Source of the DNA: Sulfurovum sp. enrichment culture clone C5
GTDB lineage: Bacteria; Campylobacterota; Campylobacteria; Campylobacterales; Sulfurovaceae
Assembly (NCBI GenBank): GCA_001493195.1
Contig: FAXN01000033.1
Span: forward strand, 1 to 38,836
Length of the DNA stretch: 38,836 nt
Direction of reading: 5' to 3'
The notes under the pieces were generated by a model. It worked only from the letters and a program-made list of their open reading frames with translations. It was not told the DNA's origin and did no database searches. The position numbers and the translations under genes were made by a program. Each line of letters opens with the position of its first letter. The first letter of the stretch is position 1. Positions 8,152-16,543 of this stretch are shown piece by piece.

Positions 8152-9861
8152 TTATTTTTGGATGGTCTTGCTAAGCTTTTTATATCCATCACAATTTTTG
8201 ATTAACTCTTCATGTGTTCCATGGCATTTCATTGAGCCATTCGCAAAATAAAATATTTCATCAGCATTTTGTATACTGCTTAGTCTATGTGCTATAGCTA
8301 TTATAATCATTTCATTTCTAAGTTCAAAAACAGCATCTTTAATTTTTTGTTCACTTATATTATCTAGTGCTGATGTTGCTTCATCCAATATCAAAACATC
8401 AGGGTTTTTATAGATAGCTCGTGCCAATGCAATTCTCTGTTTTTGCCCACCAGATAGATTTGCACCTCTTTGTGCAAGTACTGTATCTATTCCTTCTGGA
8501 AGTTTTTCTACAAATTCAAAAGCATGTGCTTTTTTGAGTGCATTTATAACTCTTTTACGATCTATGCTTTCTCCATATGCTATATTTTCAGCTATGGTAT
8601 CGTTAAATATGAAGATATTCTGTGTTACATAGGCAATTTTTTTATGCAAAGAATCCAAAGTAAAGTTTTTTATATTTTGATTATTTATAAGGAGTTCCCC
8701 GCTTGATGCTTTATAAAACCTGACGAGTAGATTGACCAATGAACTTTTTCCTGCTCCACTATCTCCTACAACCCCATAAAACATACCTTTTTCAAAAGAG
8801 ATATTTATATCTTTAAGTGCCACTTTTTCATCATATTTGAGAATAATATCTTTCAGTACAATACTATTTATTTTCTCATCCAAATCTATATCACCACTTT
8901 TTATATTTGCCTTTATATCAAATAGTTCTCTTATTCTTTCATTTGCCGTTACAGCATCTTGTGTTCTATTGTATAGTTTGGATAATGCTTTTATCGGGTC
9001 ATATAACATAAATAGTGCAGCACTAAAAGAAAAGAAACCGCCAACACTCATTTTGCCATCAATTACTTCTTTTCCGCCTACAAATATAACAAGTCCTATA
9101 GCTATAGAGCCAAGTAATTCCATAATAGGAGAAGTTAGATTGTTTACCCTGATTTGTTTCATTATGTATTTAAAAACGGACAAATTGTCTTTTGCAAATC
9201 TGTTGATTTCAAAATTTTGAGATGAGTTTGATTTTATCACCTCTATATTTGAAAATACCTCTTCGAGCCTTTTTGTCATATCGGCAGTACTTTGTTGCGA
9301 AAGTTTAGAATATTTTCTCATTTTTTTTGATAGTTTTGCAAGCGGAAAAAGAGCAAGAGGCATAACTATAAGGAAATAAAATGCTAATTTTGGATTTTGA
9401 TATATCACATATCCAGATAAAGCAATAACTGTAAAAGTATCTCTTATCAGTTCCGGAATTATTTCTGATACTACGCCTTGTATTCTAGATATATCATTTG
9501 TAATTCTCGAAAGAAGTGTTCCAGAATGATTTTTTCTAAAAAAATCCATATCAAGCTTTGTTATATGAAACAACAACTCTTCTCTAAGGCGTCTAAGAAT
9601 GTCTTGCCCAATATATGAAGTATAATATGATTGGATATATCTACCAATTCCTTTTAATGCAAAAACAAAAACAAGCATAAAAGGTACGATTAAAAGCATT
9701 TGAGCATCTTTTTTTATAAAAACATCATCCATTACAGGTTTAATTATATGTGCCGTTCCTGCAGTTCCAACCGCAACTGCTATCATTCCAAGTATTGCTA
9801 TAAAAAATTCTCTTTTATAGTCTTTAAAGTAAGGAATATACGTAATGATAAGTTTTTTCAA
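8152..9861 (-). CDS. msbA: MsbA-type ABC exporter (fused permease and ATPase)
   Basis: This 569-residue half-transporter has about six membrane helices in its first 310 residues and a C-terminal ATPase with Walker A GVVGDSGAGKSS, signature LSGGQKQR and Walker B DVLILDEATSAL. It works as a homodimer; the likely role is flipping lipid A-core or another lipid across the inner membrane. I place the start at the TTG at 9861: its TTGA overlaps the cysS stop and GGGAG lies 7-8 bases upstream. An upstream in-frame TTG at 9876 would add five residues but has no ribosome site. The substrate is assigned by family and context only, so a drug exporter is possible. Confidence 0.88.
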   Translation of the reverse strand: MKKLIITYIPYFKDYKREFFIAILGMIAVAVGTAGTAHIIKPVMDDVFIKKDAQMLLIVPFMLVFVFALKGIGRYIQSYYTSYIGQDILRRLREELLFHITKLDMDFFRKNHSGTLLSRITNDISRIQGVVSEIIPELIRDTFTVIALSGYVIYQNPKLAFYFLIVMPLALFPLAKLSKKMRKYSKLSQQSTADMTKRLEEVFSNIEVIKSNSSQNFEINRFAKDNLSVFKYIMKQIRVNNLTSPIMELLGSIAIGLVIFVGGKEVIDGKMSVGGFFSFSAALFMLYDPIKALSKLYNRTQDAVTANERIRELFDIKANIKSGDIDLDEKINSIVLKDIILKYDEKVALKDINISFEKGMFYGVVGDSGAGKSSLVNLLVRFYKASSGELLINNQNIKNFTLDSLHKKIAYVTQNIFIFNDTIAENIAYGESIDRKRVINALKKAHAFEFVEKLPEGIDTVLAQRGANLSGGQKQRIALARAIYKNPDVLILDEATSALDNISEQKIKDAVFELRNEMIIIAIAHRLSSIQNADEIFYFANGSMKCHGTHEELIKNCDGYKKLSKTIQK

Positions 9862-11255
9862 GATATTTTCTCCCAAAGTGTTCCATTTGTTGTATCCATA
9901 ATATTTATATCCATAGACTTTAGCTCATCTCTAATCTTGTCCGCAAGTTCAAAATTTCTTTCTAATTTCGCAGTCATTCGTTGCTTTATAAGATTATCTA
10001 TTTTTTCTGCCAACTGTGGTTCGATTCCAAGTTGAAAATATAAAAAAGGATTTTGATAGCCAAAGCCCAACAATTGATTTATAAAATCAATATTTGCCAT
10101 TATTTCTTTTTTTGCATTTTTGTCATTAATGTTCAAGTCTAATTGTTCGTTTGATTTTACTATCATTTCATCAATTATACTAAGTGCTACTGAAATATTG
10201 AGATCATCACTCATCGCATCAAGAAGTGATTTTTTAAATTCCAAATTAGGTTCACCTGCAGTTATGTCAAACACTCTTTTTTTTAGACGATATAGTTTGT
10301 CAAGCCTTTTTTTACTATTCAGCAGATCTTCTTCGTTAAAATTGAAATCATTTCTATAATGAACACTAGATAGATAAAATCTTACTATCTCTCCATCATA
10401 TATTTTTAGAGTATCTTTAAGAAAAAAACTATTCCCTAAGCTTTTGCTCATCTTTTCGCCATCAATTTGCACAAAACCATTGTGCATCCAATATTTGGCT
10501 AGTTCATGACCAGTAGCACATCTGCTTTGGCTTGCTTCATTTTCATGATGAGGAAAAAGCAAATCCGCTCCACCACCATGTATATCTATACTATATCCAT
10601 CAACAGGTTTGGTATGCTTTTGTATCATAGCCGAACATTCTATATGCCATCCAGGTCTTCCTTTGCCAAAACTAGCCTCAAAGCATACTATGTCTTTTTC
10701 ATCACATGCTTTCCAGAGTGCAAAATCTTTTTGATTTCTCTTTTCACTTACACTTTCAATTCTGCTAAGTGTATCATCGCTGACTTTATTCGATAGTTTT
10801 CCATAAAGCTTATCTTTTGAAGTATCAAAATATATATCTCCATTTGAAATTTTATAAGCTATATCTTTTTTCAATAGATTTTCTATCATCTCTATCATTG
10901 CTTCAAGGTTTTGAGTTGCTTTTGGTGCGAGAGTTGGGTGTGTTATACCTATAGCATCCATATCTTCATTGTATCTTTGTATATAATGCTCTGTAATTTC
11001 TTTGAGGCTCTTGCTGGAATCTTGCATTTTTTTGATTATTTTATCATCGATATCTGTAAAATTTCTAATAAAGTTTACTTCATACCCCAAGGTTTTAAAG
11101 GTTCGAAAAAGCATATCAAAACTCAAGCTACTTCTGGCATGTCCCAAATGAGCATCATCATATACAGTAGGTCCACATACATACATAGTTACAGCATCAG
11201 GAACAAGAGGCACAAACTCTACTTTTTCTTTTTTTATACTATCAAAAATATACAT
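9858..11255 (-). CDS. cysS: cysteinyl-tRNA synthetase
   Basis: This 465-residue class I synthetase has the HIGH motif as HLGH in YDDAHLGHARS and the KMSKS motif in EKMSKSLGNS. Zinc-site residues are the cysteine of CGPTV, the cysteine of WHIECSAM and the histidines of HHENE. The ATG at 11255 is chosen over an in-frame TTG two codons upstream because AGG lies 6 bases before the ATG but directly abuts the TTG. It follows murJ by seven bases, and its TGA overlaps the start of the ABC exporter. Confidence 0.97.
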   Translation of the reverse strand: MYIFDSIKKEKVEFVPLVPDAVTMYVCGPTVYDDAHLGHARSSLSFDMLFRTFKTLGYEVNFIRNFTDIDDKIIKKMQDSSKSLKEITEHYIQRYNEDMDAIGITHPTLAPKATQNLEAMIEMIENLLKKDIAYKISNGDIYFDTSKDKLYGKLSNKVSDDTLSRIESVSEKRNQKDFALWKACDEKDIVCFEASFGKGRPGWHIECSAMIQKHTKPVDGYSIDIHGGGADLLFPHHENEASQSRCATGHELAKYWMHNGFVQIDGEKMSKSLGNSFFLKDTLKIYDGEIVRFYLSSVHYRNDFNFNEEDLLNSKKRLDKLYRLKKRVFDITAGEPNLEFKKSLLDAMSDDLNISVALSIIDEMIVKSNEQLDLNINDKNAKKEIMANIDFINQLLGFGYQNPFLYFQLGIEPQLAEKIDNLIKQRMTAKLERNFELADKIRDELKSMDINIMDTTNGTLWEKIS

Positions 11256-11262
11256 CTTCAAC

Positions 11263-12669
11263 CTATCTTATCCAATCTACTAAAAAAATATTTATAAAAT
11301 ACAATATTGTACCAAAAAATACCATGCCACCTATAAAAATAGGTGTTTTTTTGGTTTTTATAATTTGCCAAAGTTTTTCAAATCCAACTTCTTTTACAGT
11401 AAGTATAAATTGTGCAAATCCGCCTATACTTCCGGAAAGTGCCAGTCCTGCTGCACCCATCTTTTGCATCAGTATTATTGAAAATATAACATTTATAACA
11501 AGTGAAATTACAGCTATTTTCGCAGCTTTTATATGTTTTTGCATCGCATAAAGATATAGTGAAAAAAGTTTTGCTAAACCAAAAGGAATTAGTCCTATCA
11601 TATACATTTGAAGTACATAAGATGTATTTCTAGTATCTTCGAAGTCAAAAGCACCTCTTTCAAAAAGAAGCCAAACTATAGGCTCGCTCATTATCATACC
11701 ACCAAGAACAGAAGCACCAAGAAGTATACTTAATATCCAAAAGGCACGATTTAAATTTGAAAATGCCAATGTTTCGTTATTATTTTTTATAGCCTTTGCA
11801 ATGGCAGGAAATAGCGCTGTTGTTATAGCAAGAGCTATTATGGCAAAAGGAAGTTGAAAAACTCTATTGGCATAAAATAGGTAACTTACAGATCCTGCAA
11901 CTAAAAATGAAGCAAGACTTGTATCTATAAAAGATGCTATTTGGGCAGTAGAGTTACCAATGACTGATGGGATAAATAGTCTATTGAAATTTTTTTCTTC
12001 TGCTTTTACATCTTTGATTTTTCGATATTTCCATCCACCTATAAGTATCTTTAAAAGTCCTTTTTTGCGTATAGCTATCAAGTGTGTAATTACTTGTAGT
12101 AATCCACCAGCTAGTATTGAAAAACTAAGAGCATACACTATCGCTTGAGGGTCGCTTTTAGCATAAAACATAAGTGTTGCTATCATGGCGATATTGAGCC
12201 AAACAGTAGAAAATGCTGTTGTAAAAAAATGCTCTTTATGCTGCAATATAGTTCCTAGAAATGTAACTATAAATATCAGGTCCAAATACCAAAAATTTAT
12301 AACAGTCAAAGGAGCGGTTTTACTTATGAGGTCATCTCCCCAATCCCAAGCAAGAGCTTTTGTAAATGTTTCTGGCAATAGTGTAACAATTAGAGAAAAA
12401 GCGATGATTATAAACATAAATCTCATAAAAATTGCAACGGCAAATACGCCTTTTTGCTTTGATGCTACATAAGAAGGCATAAAACTTTGGGTAAATGATC
12501 CCTCGGCAAAAATACGGCGAAATAGATTTGGGAATTTGAATGCCATCAAAAATATATCACTCCACACACTAGCTCCTAGAGCAGATGTCATTAGTATATC
12601 CCTGACTAGCCCAGTGATTCTTGAGAGGAGTATGCCAAAAGAGTTAGAAAATATAGATTTAAGTCGCAT
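11263..12669 (-). CDS. murJ: lipid II flippase MurJ (MviN)
   Basis: This 468-residue polytopic membrane protein of the MOP superfamily has about 13-14 hydrophobic helices. The N-terminus S-G-LLSRITGLVRDI and the following LGAS...DIFLMAFKFPNLFRRIFAEGSF are typical of MurJ. It flips undecaprenyl-linked peptidoglycan precursor to the periplasmic side. It is the first gene of the long minus-strand operon and is divergent to the mntA-hepT pair. A likely -10 box lies 26 bases upstream of its ATG. Confidence 0.96.
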   Translation of the reverse strand: MRLKSIFSNSFGILLSRITGLVRDILMTSALGASVWSDIFLMAFKFPNLFRRIFAEGSFTQSFMPSYVASKQKGVFAVAIFMRFMFIIIAFSLIVTLLPETFTKALAWDWGDDLISKTAPLTVINFWYLDLIFIVTFLGTILQHKEHFFTTAFSTVWLNIAMIATLMFYAKSDPQAIVYALSFSILAGGLLQVITHLIAIRKKGLLKILIGGWKYRKIKDVKAEEKNFNRLFIPSVIGNSTAQIASFIDTSLASFLVAGSVSYLFYANRVFQLPFAIIALAITTALFPAIAKAIKNNNETLAFSNLNRAFWILSILLGASVLGGMIMSEPIVWLLFERGAFDFEDTRNTSYVLQMYMIGLIPFGLAKLFSLYLYAMQKHIKAAKIAVISLVINVIFSIILMQKMGAAGLALSGSIGGFAQFILTVKEVGFEKLWQIIKTKKTPIFIGGMVFFGTILYFINIFLVDWIR

Positions 12670-12694
12670 TATATTCTTTGTATTTGTTTTTGAA

Positions 12695-12700
12695 ATTATA
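12695..12700 (-). promoter_or_regulatory. -10 box for the murJ operon
   Basis: On the minus strand TATAAT is preceded by a T-rich stretch (GAGTTTTAGA), the usual look of sigma-70 promoters in Campylobacterota, which often lack a clear -35 box. It is 25 bases before the murJ ATG. Without transcription data this is a prediction. Confidence 0.5.
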
Positions 12701-12766
12701 TCTAAAACTCTATTTGGTTAAAATGTATTATATTTTGACATATTTTCGATTGTGGTAATTTTGTGT

Positions 12767-12772
12767 TATAAT
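12767..12772 (+). promoter_or_regulatory. -10 box for mntA-hepT
   Basis: TATAAT follows T-rich sequence (TTTTGTGT) and lies 26 bases before the mntA ATG, with an AAAAGG ribosome site between. A TTGACA at 12735-12740 is 26 bases away, too far to serve as a normal -35 box. Confidence 0.5.
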
Positions 12773-12798
12773 TTTATTATGAAAATAAAAGGCAAATA

Positions 12799-13113
12799 AT
12801 GCAAGCAACAAAAGAAAATATTTTACAATATCTAGGAGAGATAAAAAGCGAATTCTCTTCAAATGGTATTACTGTTGTTGCTTTATTTGGCAGTTATGCT
12901 AAAAATACTCAAACCCCATACAGCGATATAGATATAGCCATCGGAAAACAAAGTGATTTTTTGGAACGACATAGTGCATATTCATATTTTGATACGATAG
13001 CTAAACTCAAAGAACTTATTGGCAAAAAATTTCATAGAAACATAGATGTATTTGATATTGATAGCAAAAGTCCTTTTATGGAGTCAATTAAAAAAGAGAT
13101 TTTATATGTTTAG
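12799..13113 (+). CDS. mntA: MntA-type nucleotidyltransferase antitoxin
   Basis: This 104-residue protein has the minimal nucleotidyltransferase signature G-S-x10-D-x-D (GSYAKNTQTPYSDID, about residues 31-45). In the characterised MntA-HepT systems this enzyme neutralises the HEPN toxin by adding AMP groups to its active-site tyrosine. The next gene overlaps its end by eight bases, so translation is coupled. The pair sits between the divergent murJ and ruvA genes and is probably a later insertion. Function is by family; activity here is inferred from the intact motif. Confidence 0.88.
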   Translation: MQATKENILQYLGEIKSEFSSNGITVVALFGSYAKNTQTPYSDIDIAIGKQSDFLERHSAYSYFDTIAKLKELIGKKFHRNIDVFDIDSKSPFMESIKKEILYV

Positions 13114-13477
13114 TGAAAAAGCTATACAAAGAGTCAAGGTTATTGATAGAAAAATAGAGTTTATAAATGCAATAGTCAAAGAAAAAGGCTCAATTTTTGA
13201 TGCGCTAGAAGATGAACAAAATTCACGAGCATCGATTATGATGCATCTCACATCTATTGCCGAGCAGTTTGATAAGCTTCTTCATAATGGAGAGCTTGAT
13301 ATATTGGGTTATTTTGACAAGCAGGATATTAAAGGAAGTTATGATTTGAGAAATTTTATAGCACATGATTATGAAGGCATTGATTTGTGCATAGTTGAAG
13401 ATGTTATATCCAAAAGACTCCCAATTATCAAAATGTCAATTACAAAAATATATAAGATTGACAATAAAAACAAATAG
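13106..13477 (+). CDS. hepT: HepT-type HEPN toxin (RNase)
   Basis: This 123-residue helical protein has the HEPN motif R-x4-H-x-Y as RNFIAHDY in its C-terminal third; both the catalytic arginine/histidine and the AMP-accepting tyrosine are present. I start it at the ATG at 13106, which has AAAAGAG upstream and overlaps the mntA stop region. A longer in-frame reading from 13046 would lie inside mntA and adds non-homologous residues. In related systems the toxin cleaves RNA until AMPylated by MntA. Both genes look intact. Confidence 0.87.
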   Translation: MFSEKAIQRVKVIDRKIEFINAIVKEKGSIFDALEDEQNSRASIMMHLTSIAEQFDKLLHNGELDILGYFDKQDIKGSYDLRNFIAHDYEGIDLCIVEDVISKRLPIIKMSITKIYKIDNKNK

Positions 13478-13564
13478 ACCTAGTTTTAATGATTTTAAAA
13501 ATATAGAAGTAAAAGTAGAATATGACAATTTGACATATTTTTTTTCTATTTAAACATTTTAAGT

Positions 13565-13570
13565 TATACT
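13565..13570 (+). promoter_or_regulatory. -10 box for ruvA
   Basis: TATACT in the context AAGTTATACTC lies 23 bases before the ruvA ATG and follows a long T-rich run, the Campylobacterota promoter style. A GGGAG ribosome site follows at about 13583. Predicted only. Confidence 0.45.
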
Positions 13571-13593
13571 CTCAAAAAATATGGGAGCATGTT

Positions 13594-14151
13594 ATGATAG
13601 TAGGTATACAGGGAACTTTGGAGCATAAAGAGCCAACATTTTTGCATATAAATGTAAATGGTTTAATCTATGAAGTATTTGTTTCACTAAATACTTCGTC
13701 TCAGATAGAATCAAAAGATATAAAGCTTTTTGCTACTCAAATAATCAGAGAAGATACAAATATGCTTTTTGGATTTTTTAAAAAAGATGAGAAAAAAATG
13801 TTTGATACATTGCTAAAAATCAATGGAGTTGGTCCAAAGGTTGCTATTGCAATATGTTCTACATTTGCACCAGATACTTTTGCAAAAGTTATTAATTCAA
13901 AAGATGTTTCTATGTTGAAACGAGTTCCAGGTATCGGTCCAAAGGCAGCTAGTAGAATTTTAGTTGAGCTCGCTGATTTTATAGTTGATTCTAGCAGTTC
14001 GGGCATAGAAAACAATTCACAAATTGAAGCTTCTATGGCACTAGAGGGCTTAGGTTTTAGAAAAGATGAGGTCAAAAAAGCCCTTTTAGGGCTTCATGGC
14101 GATACTGCAACTTTGGTTAAAGAGGGGCTTAGAAAGCTGCAGAGGTTATAG
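13594..14151 (+). CDS. ruvA: Holliday junction branch migration protein RuvA
   Basis: This 185-residue DNA-binding subunit of the RuvAB complex recognises four-way junctions during recombination repair. An N-terminal OB domain (about 1-62) is followed by two helix-hairpin-helix motifs, one around [15 protein letters not shown] and one around [15 protein letters not shown]. The C-terminal RuvB-contacting domain (about 137-185) has [16 protein letters not shown]. The length is normal for the group. It is transcribed convergently with the cytochrome c gene; only 32 bases separate the two stops. Confidence 0.96.
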   Translation: MIVGIQGTLEHKEPTFLHINVNGLIYEVFVSLNTSSQIESKDIKLFATQIIREDTNMLFGFFKKDEKKMFDTLLKINGVGPKVAIAICSTFAPDTFAKVINSKDVSMLKRVPGIGPKAASRILVELADFIVDSSSSGIENNSQIEASMALEGLGFRKDEVKKALLGLHGDTATLVKEGLRKLQRL

Positions 14152-14183
14152 TCACACTAGAAATAAATAATTTATCCCAAACT

Positions 14184-14552
14184 TTATTTTTTTAGATACT
14201 CATCAAATAGATAATTTGCAACTTTATCTAACTCTTCTGGCGTAATACTTCCTTTTTGAGAAGGCATGACTCCAAAACGAGTGATTGCATGAGATTGGCA
14301 TACTGCTTTTTTCTCATCAGGATTTATAACATAATCTTTTACAAAAGCAGTTATAGCTTTTTTATCATCTTTAAAATGTATCCCAAGATTATTCATAACA
14401 CCAAACATAGGTGGAGCTATCATATTTTGTCTTTCGCTAGCACTTGGTTGAGAGGCTAAATGACAAATTGTACATTTTGTATCAACCAACTCTTTTGCAC
14501 TGTTTGCAAATATAACTGTACTTAAACTTAAAAATATCATTAAGTTTTTCAT
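14184..14552 (-). CDS. periplasmic monoheme c-type cytochrome
   Basis: This 122-residue protein has a signal peptide (MKNLMIFLSLSTVIFANS) and one heme-binding motif C27-T-I-C30-H31. The likely distal ligand is Met96 in FGVMPSQKG. This is a class I cytochrome c of the small soluble electron-carrier type. I use the ATG at 14552, with AAAGGA six bases upstream; longer readings start before that site and add a non-signal extension. Partner enzymes are not visible nearby. Upstream is a cluster of three ATATTAAC octamers that may bind a CRP/FNR-family regulator. Confidence 0.88.
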   Translation of the reverse strand: MKNLMIFLSLSTVIFANSAKELVDTKCTICHLASQPSASERQNMIAPPMFGVMNNLGIHFKDDKKAITAFVKDYVINPDEKKAVCQSHAITRFGVMPSQKGSITPEELDKVANYLFDEYLKK

Positions 14553-14584
14553 TTTCATTCCTTTGATTGTAATATCACAATGAT

Positions 14585-14614
14585 ATATTAACAATATTAA
14601 CGATTAGTTAATAT
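14585..14614 (-). promoter_or_regulatory. operator candidate: three ATATTAAC octamers
   Basis: ATATTAAC occurs at 14585-14592 and 14594-14601 as direct repeats and again inverted at 14607-14614, making a perfect 8-bp inverted repeat with a 5-base spacer. The block lies 32-62 bases upstream of the cytochrome c ATG. It is just downstream of a minus-strand TATAAT at 14621-14626, so it would cover the transcription start and early leader. The core TTAAC...GTTAA recalls CRP/FNR-family sites such as NssR in Campylobacter, but the regulator here is unknown. Confidence 0.5.
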
Positions 14615-14640
14615 CAAATTATTATAATTATAATAATATT

Positions 14641-15309
14641 CTATGATGGCAATACTCTTTTTGCTCCAACAAAGATGTTGGCATAACTACCATAATTTAA
14701 TGGCGAAACTATGATACCTTTGTCTTTTGAGGCAGCATGTATAAACTCACCATTGCCTAAATATATACCCACATGAGTTACTGGAAGCCCTCTGCTTTTA
14801 TCTGTCAAGAAAAATAGTAAATCCCCAGCCCTTAAATTGTTTTTATTTATATATTGTCCTACTTTTGATTGAGCAAATGCGGTACGAGGAAGGTTTATGC
14901 CATGTTTGTTGTATATATACTGAACATATCCAGAGCAGTCAAATCCAGCAGGTCTAGTTCCACCCCAAACATATTTTCCACCTTTAAATTGTTTAGCATT
15001 CTGTGTGATAGAGCCTATAGTTGTGTTGCAATAAGTTGATTGTTGCTGGGTTGTAGTTTTTGAATTTGAATTTGCATTTAAGCCGTTTTCTTTAACACTT
15101 GCCATTTGTGCTTGAAGTGCAGCAATTTTTTCTTTTTGCAAGTCAGCATAAAATGCTTGATATGAGTATTCTTTTACATTTTGATTCAATGATGCATTTT
15201 GTTTGTGCTTGATTTTCTTTTGAATAGTTTTGCCATTACTATCTGTAAATGTAAATGAATTTGATGCAAAAACAATAGAAAAAATAGATATAAACCAAAT
15301 AATTCTCAT
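14641..15309 (-). CDS. secreted NlpC/P60 family peptidoglycan peptidase
   Basis: This 222-residue protein has a signal peptide (about 1-17), a Gln/Asn/Thr-rich linker to about residue 95 and a C-terminal NlpC/P60 domain. The catalytic triad is visible: C125 in FDCSGYVQ, H179 in THVGIYLG and H191 in FIHAAS. It starts close after the N-terminus without SH3 or LysM repeats. The family cleaves bonds within peptide stems, often D-Glu-diaminopimelate. Function in wall remodelling or separation is inferred. It is divergent to the flavoprotein gene, with a 55-base shared promoter region. Confidence 0.92.
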   Translation of the reverse strand: MRIIWFISIFSIVFASNSFTFTDSNGKTIQKKIKHKQNASLNQNVKEYSYQAFYADLQKEKIAALQAQMASVKENGLNANSNSKTTTQQQSTYCNTTIGSITQNAKQFKGGKYVWGGTRPAGFDCSGYVQYIYNKHGINLPRTAFAQSKVGQYINKNNLRAGDLLFFLTDKSRGLPVTHVGIYLGNGEFIHAASKDKGIIVSPLNYGSYANIFVGAKRVLPS

Positions 15310-15334
15310 CTTTTAGACCAACATATTTTTTGAT

Positions 15335-15340
15335 ATTATA
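15335..15340 (-). promoter_or_regulatory. extended -10 box for the NlpC/P60 gene
   Basis: On the minus strand TGCTATAAT is an extended -10 element about 26 bases upstream of the NlpC/P60 ATG. It is back-to-back with the box of the divergent flavoprotein gene at 15353-15358. Confidence 0.5.
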
Positions 15341-15352
15341 GCATAAATTAGT

Positions 15353-15358
15353 TATAAT
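15353..15358 (+). promoter_or_regulatory. -10 box placing the RNA start at the flavoprotein ATG
   Basis: TATAAT in TTAGTTATAATC ends only six bases before the ATG at 15365. A start point 6-7 bases downstream would coincide with the initiation codon, and no Shine-Dalgarno sequence is present, so the message may be leaderless. Confidence 0.45.
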
Positions 15359-15364
15359 CACTAT

Positions 15365-16510
15365 ATGAATAATATTTTTGATGTAGTTGTAGTTGGCGGT
15401 GGTGCGAGTGGTTTGATGTTTTCATCTTTGGTAAAAACTAAAAAAGTTGCAATTATCGAGCATAATCAAAAATTAGGAGCCAAGATACTCATAAGCGGTG
15501 GAGGCAAATGTAACATAACAAATGAATTTGTTACGGAGAAAAATTTTTTGGGAAATCATGATTTTGCCAAAAGTATATTAAAGAGTTTTGATCAAAATGT
15601 AACCTTGCGACACTTTCATCAAAAAGGGCTAAAAACTATAAAAATTAAAAATAACCAATATTTTTGCGAAAAGAGCGCCAAGGACCTACTTGATATATTG
15701 ACCAAAGAGTCTAAGAGGCATACTATTTTATTGGGTGAAGAGTTGTTAGATATCGAACAGAATAGAGATATTTTTAACATAAAAACTTCAAAAAGAGAAT
15801 TGAATGCAAAAAATGTTGTTATTGCGTCTGGAGGACTTAGCTATAGTAGTATCGGGGCAAGTGATATAGGCTATAAAATAGCTAGTAAATTTGGACACAA
15901 GATGGTTAAAACAGCTCCTGCTCTTGTTGGATTGACTTTGCAAAAAGAGCAGTTTTTTTTCAAAGAACTTAGCGGCATATCATGTGAAGTTAGTATCAAA
16001 GTAGGGGAGCAAATTTGTAAAGGTTCGCTTTTGTTTGCACATAAAGGCATAAGTGGTCCAGCTGTTTTGGACGCTTCTTTGTATTGGGAAAAAGGCGAGA
16101 TAAGTATTGATTTTTTACCAGATATGAAATTAGAAGATTTAAGAAGTTCAAATAAAAATATAAGCACAGTTTTGCCAATGTCAAAAAGGTTAGCAATGGC
16201 ATTTTTGACACATTTGGATTTGGATGATAAAAAGTTCTCCTCATTGTCTAAAAGTGAGTTTGAGAAGCTAAAAATAATCAAAGATTATCGTTTTGCACCT
16301 GCAGGTACTTTTGGATATAATAAGGCAGAAGTTACCAAAGGTGGTGTCGATACAAGCGAAATAAATCCCAAGAGTATGATGAGTATTAAATGTCAAGGTC
16401 TATATTTTATAGGTGAAGTTCTTGATGTTACTGGTCAACTTGGTGGGTATAATTTGCAGTGGGCATTTTCTAGTGCTTTTGTAGCTGCAAATAATATCAA
16501 TAAAGAATAA
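15365..16510 (+). CDS. YhiN/HI0933-like FAD-dependent flavoprotein (possible rRNA dihydrouridine synthase)
   Basis: This 381-residue flavoprotein begins with the dinucleotide-binding motif VVVVGGGASG (8-16). It has the family signature ISGGGKCNITN and ends with GEVLDVTGQLGGYNLQWAFSSA. This is the HI0933/YhiN family, long annotated as an aminoacetone oxidase or BaiN-like. Recent work, as I recall it, identified E. coli YhiN (RdsA) as a 23S rRNA dihydrouridine synthase, so an rRNA-modifying role is a fair inference. The start cannot be moved downstream because the FAD motif follows at once; there is no ribosome site upstream. Confidence 0.88.
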   Translation: MNNIFDVVVVGGGASGLMFSSLVKTKKVAIIEHNQKLGAKILISGGGKCNITNEFVTEKNFLGNHDFAKSILKSFDQNVTLRHFHQKGLKTIKIKNNQYFCEKSAKDLLDILTKESKRHTILLGEELLDIEQNRDIFNIKTSKRELNAKNVVIASGGLSYSSIGASDIGYKIASKFGHKMVKTAPALVGLTLQKEQFFFKELSGISCEVSIKVGEQICKGSLLFAHKGISGPAVLDASLYWEKGEISIDFLPDMKLEDLRSSNKNISTVLPMSKRLAMAFLTHLDLDDKKFSSLSKSEFEKLKIIKDYRFAPAGTFGYNKAEVTKGGVDTSEINPKSMMSIKCQGLYFIGEVLDVTGQLGGYNLQWAFSSAFVAANNINKE

Positions 16511-16543
16511 AAATCAATGAAAGATGAGAATTATATAGATTAG

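Noticed and set aside
12735-12740. TTGACA as -35 box for mntA (and 13530-13535 for ruvA)
   Set aside because: The distances to the -10 boxes are 26 and 29 bases, far from the usual 16-18. Campylobacterota promoters often have no -35 box, so these matches are listed only as part of a repeated 13-mer.
13046-13105. Longer N-terminus of HepT starting inside mntA
   Set aside because: The extra 20 residues match no HepT, and a better ATG with AAAAGAG upstream occurs at 13106.
14151-14195. Bidirectional terminator between ruvA and the cytochrome c gene
   Set aside because: Only an AT-only stem of about seven pairs with a long loop can be drawn; this is expected by chance in such AT-rich DNA.
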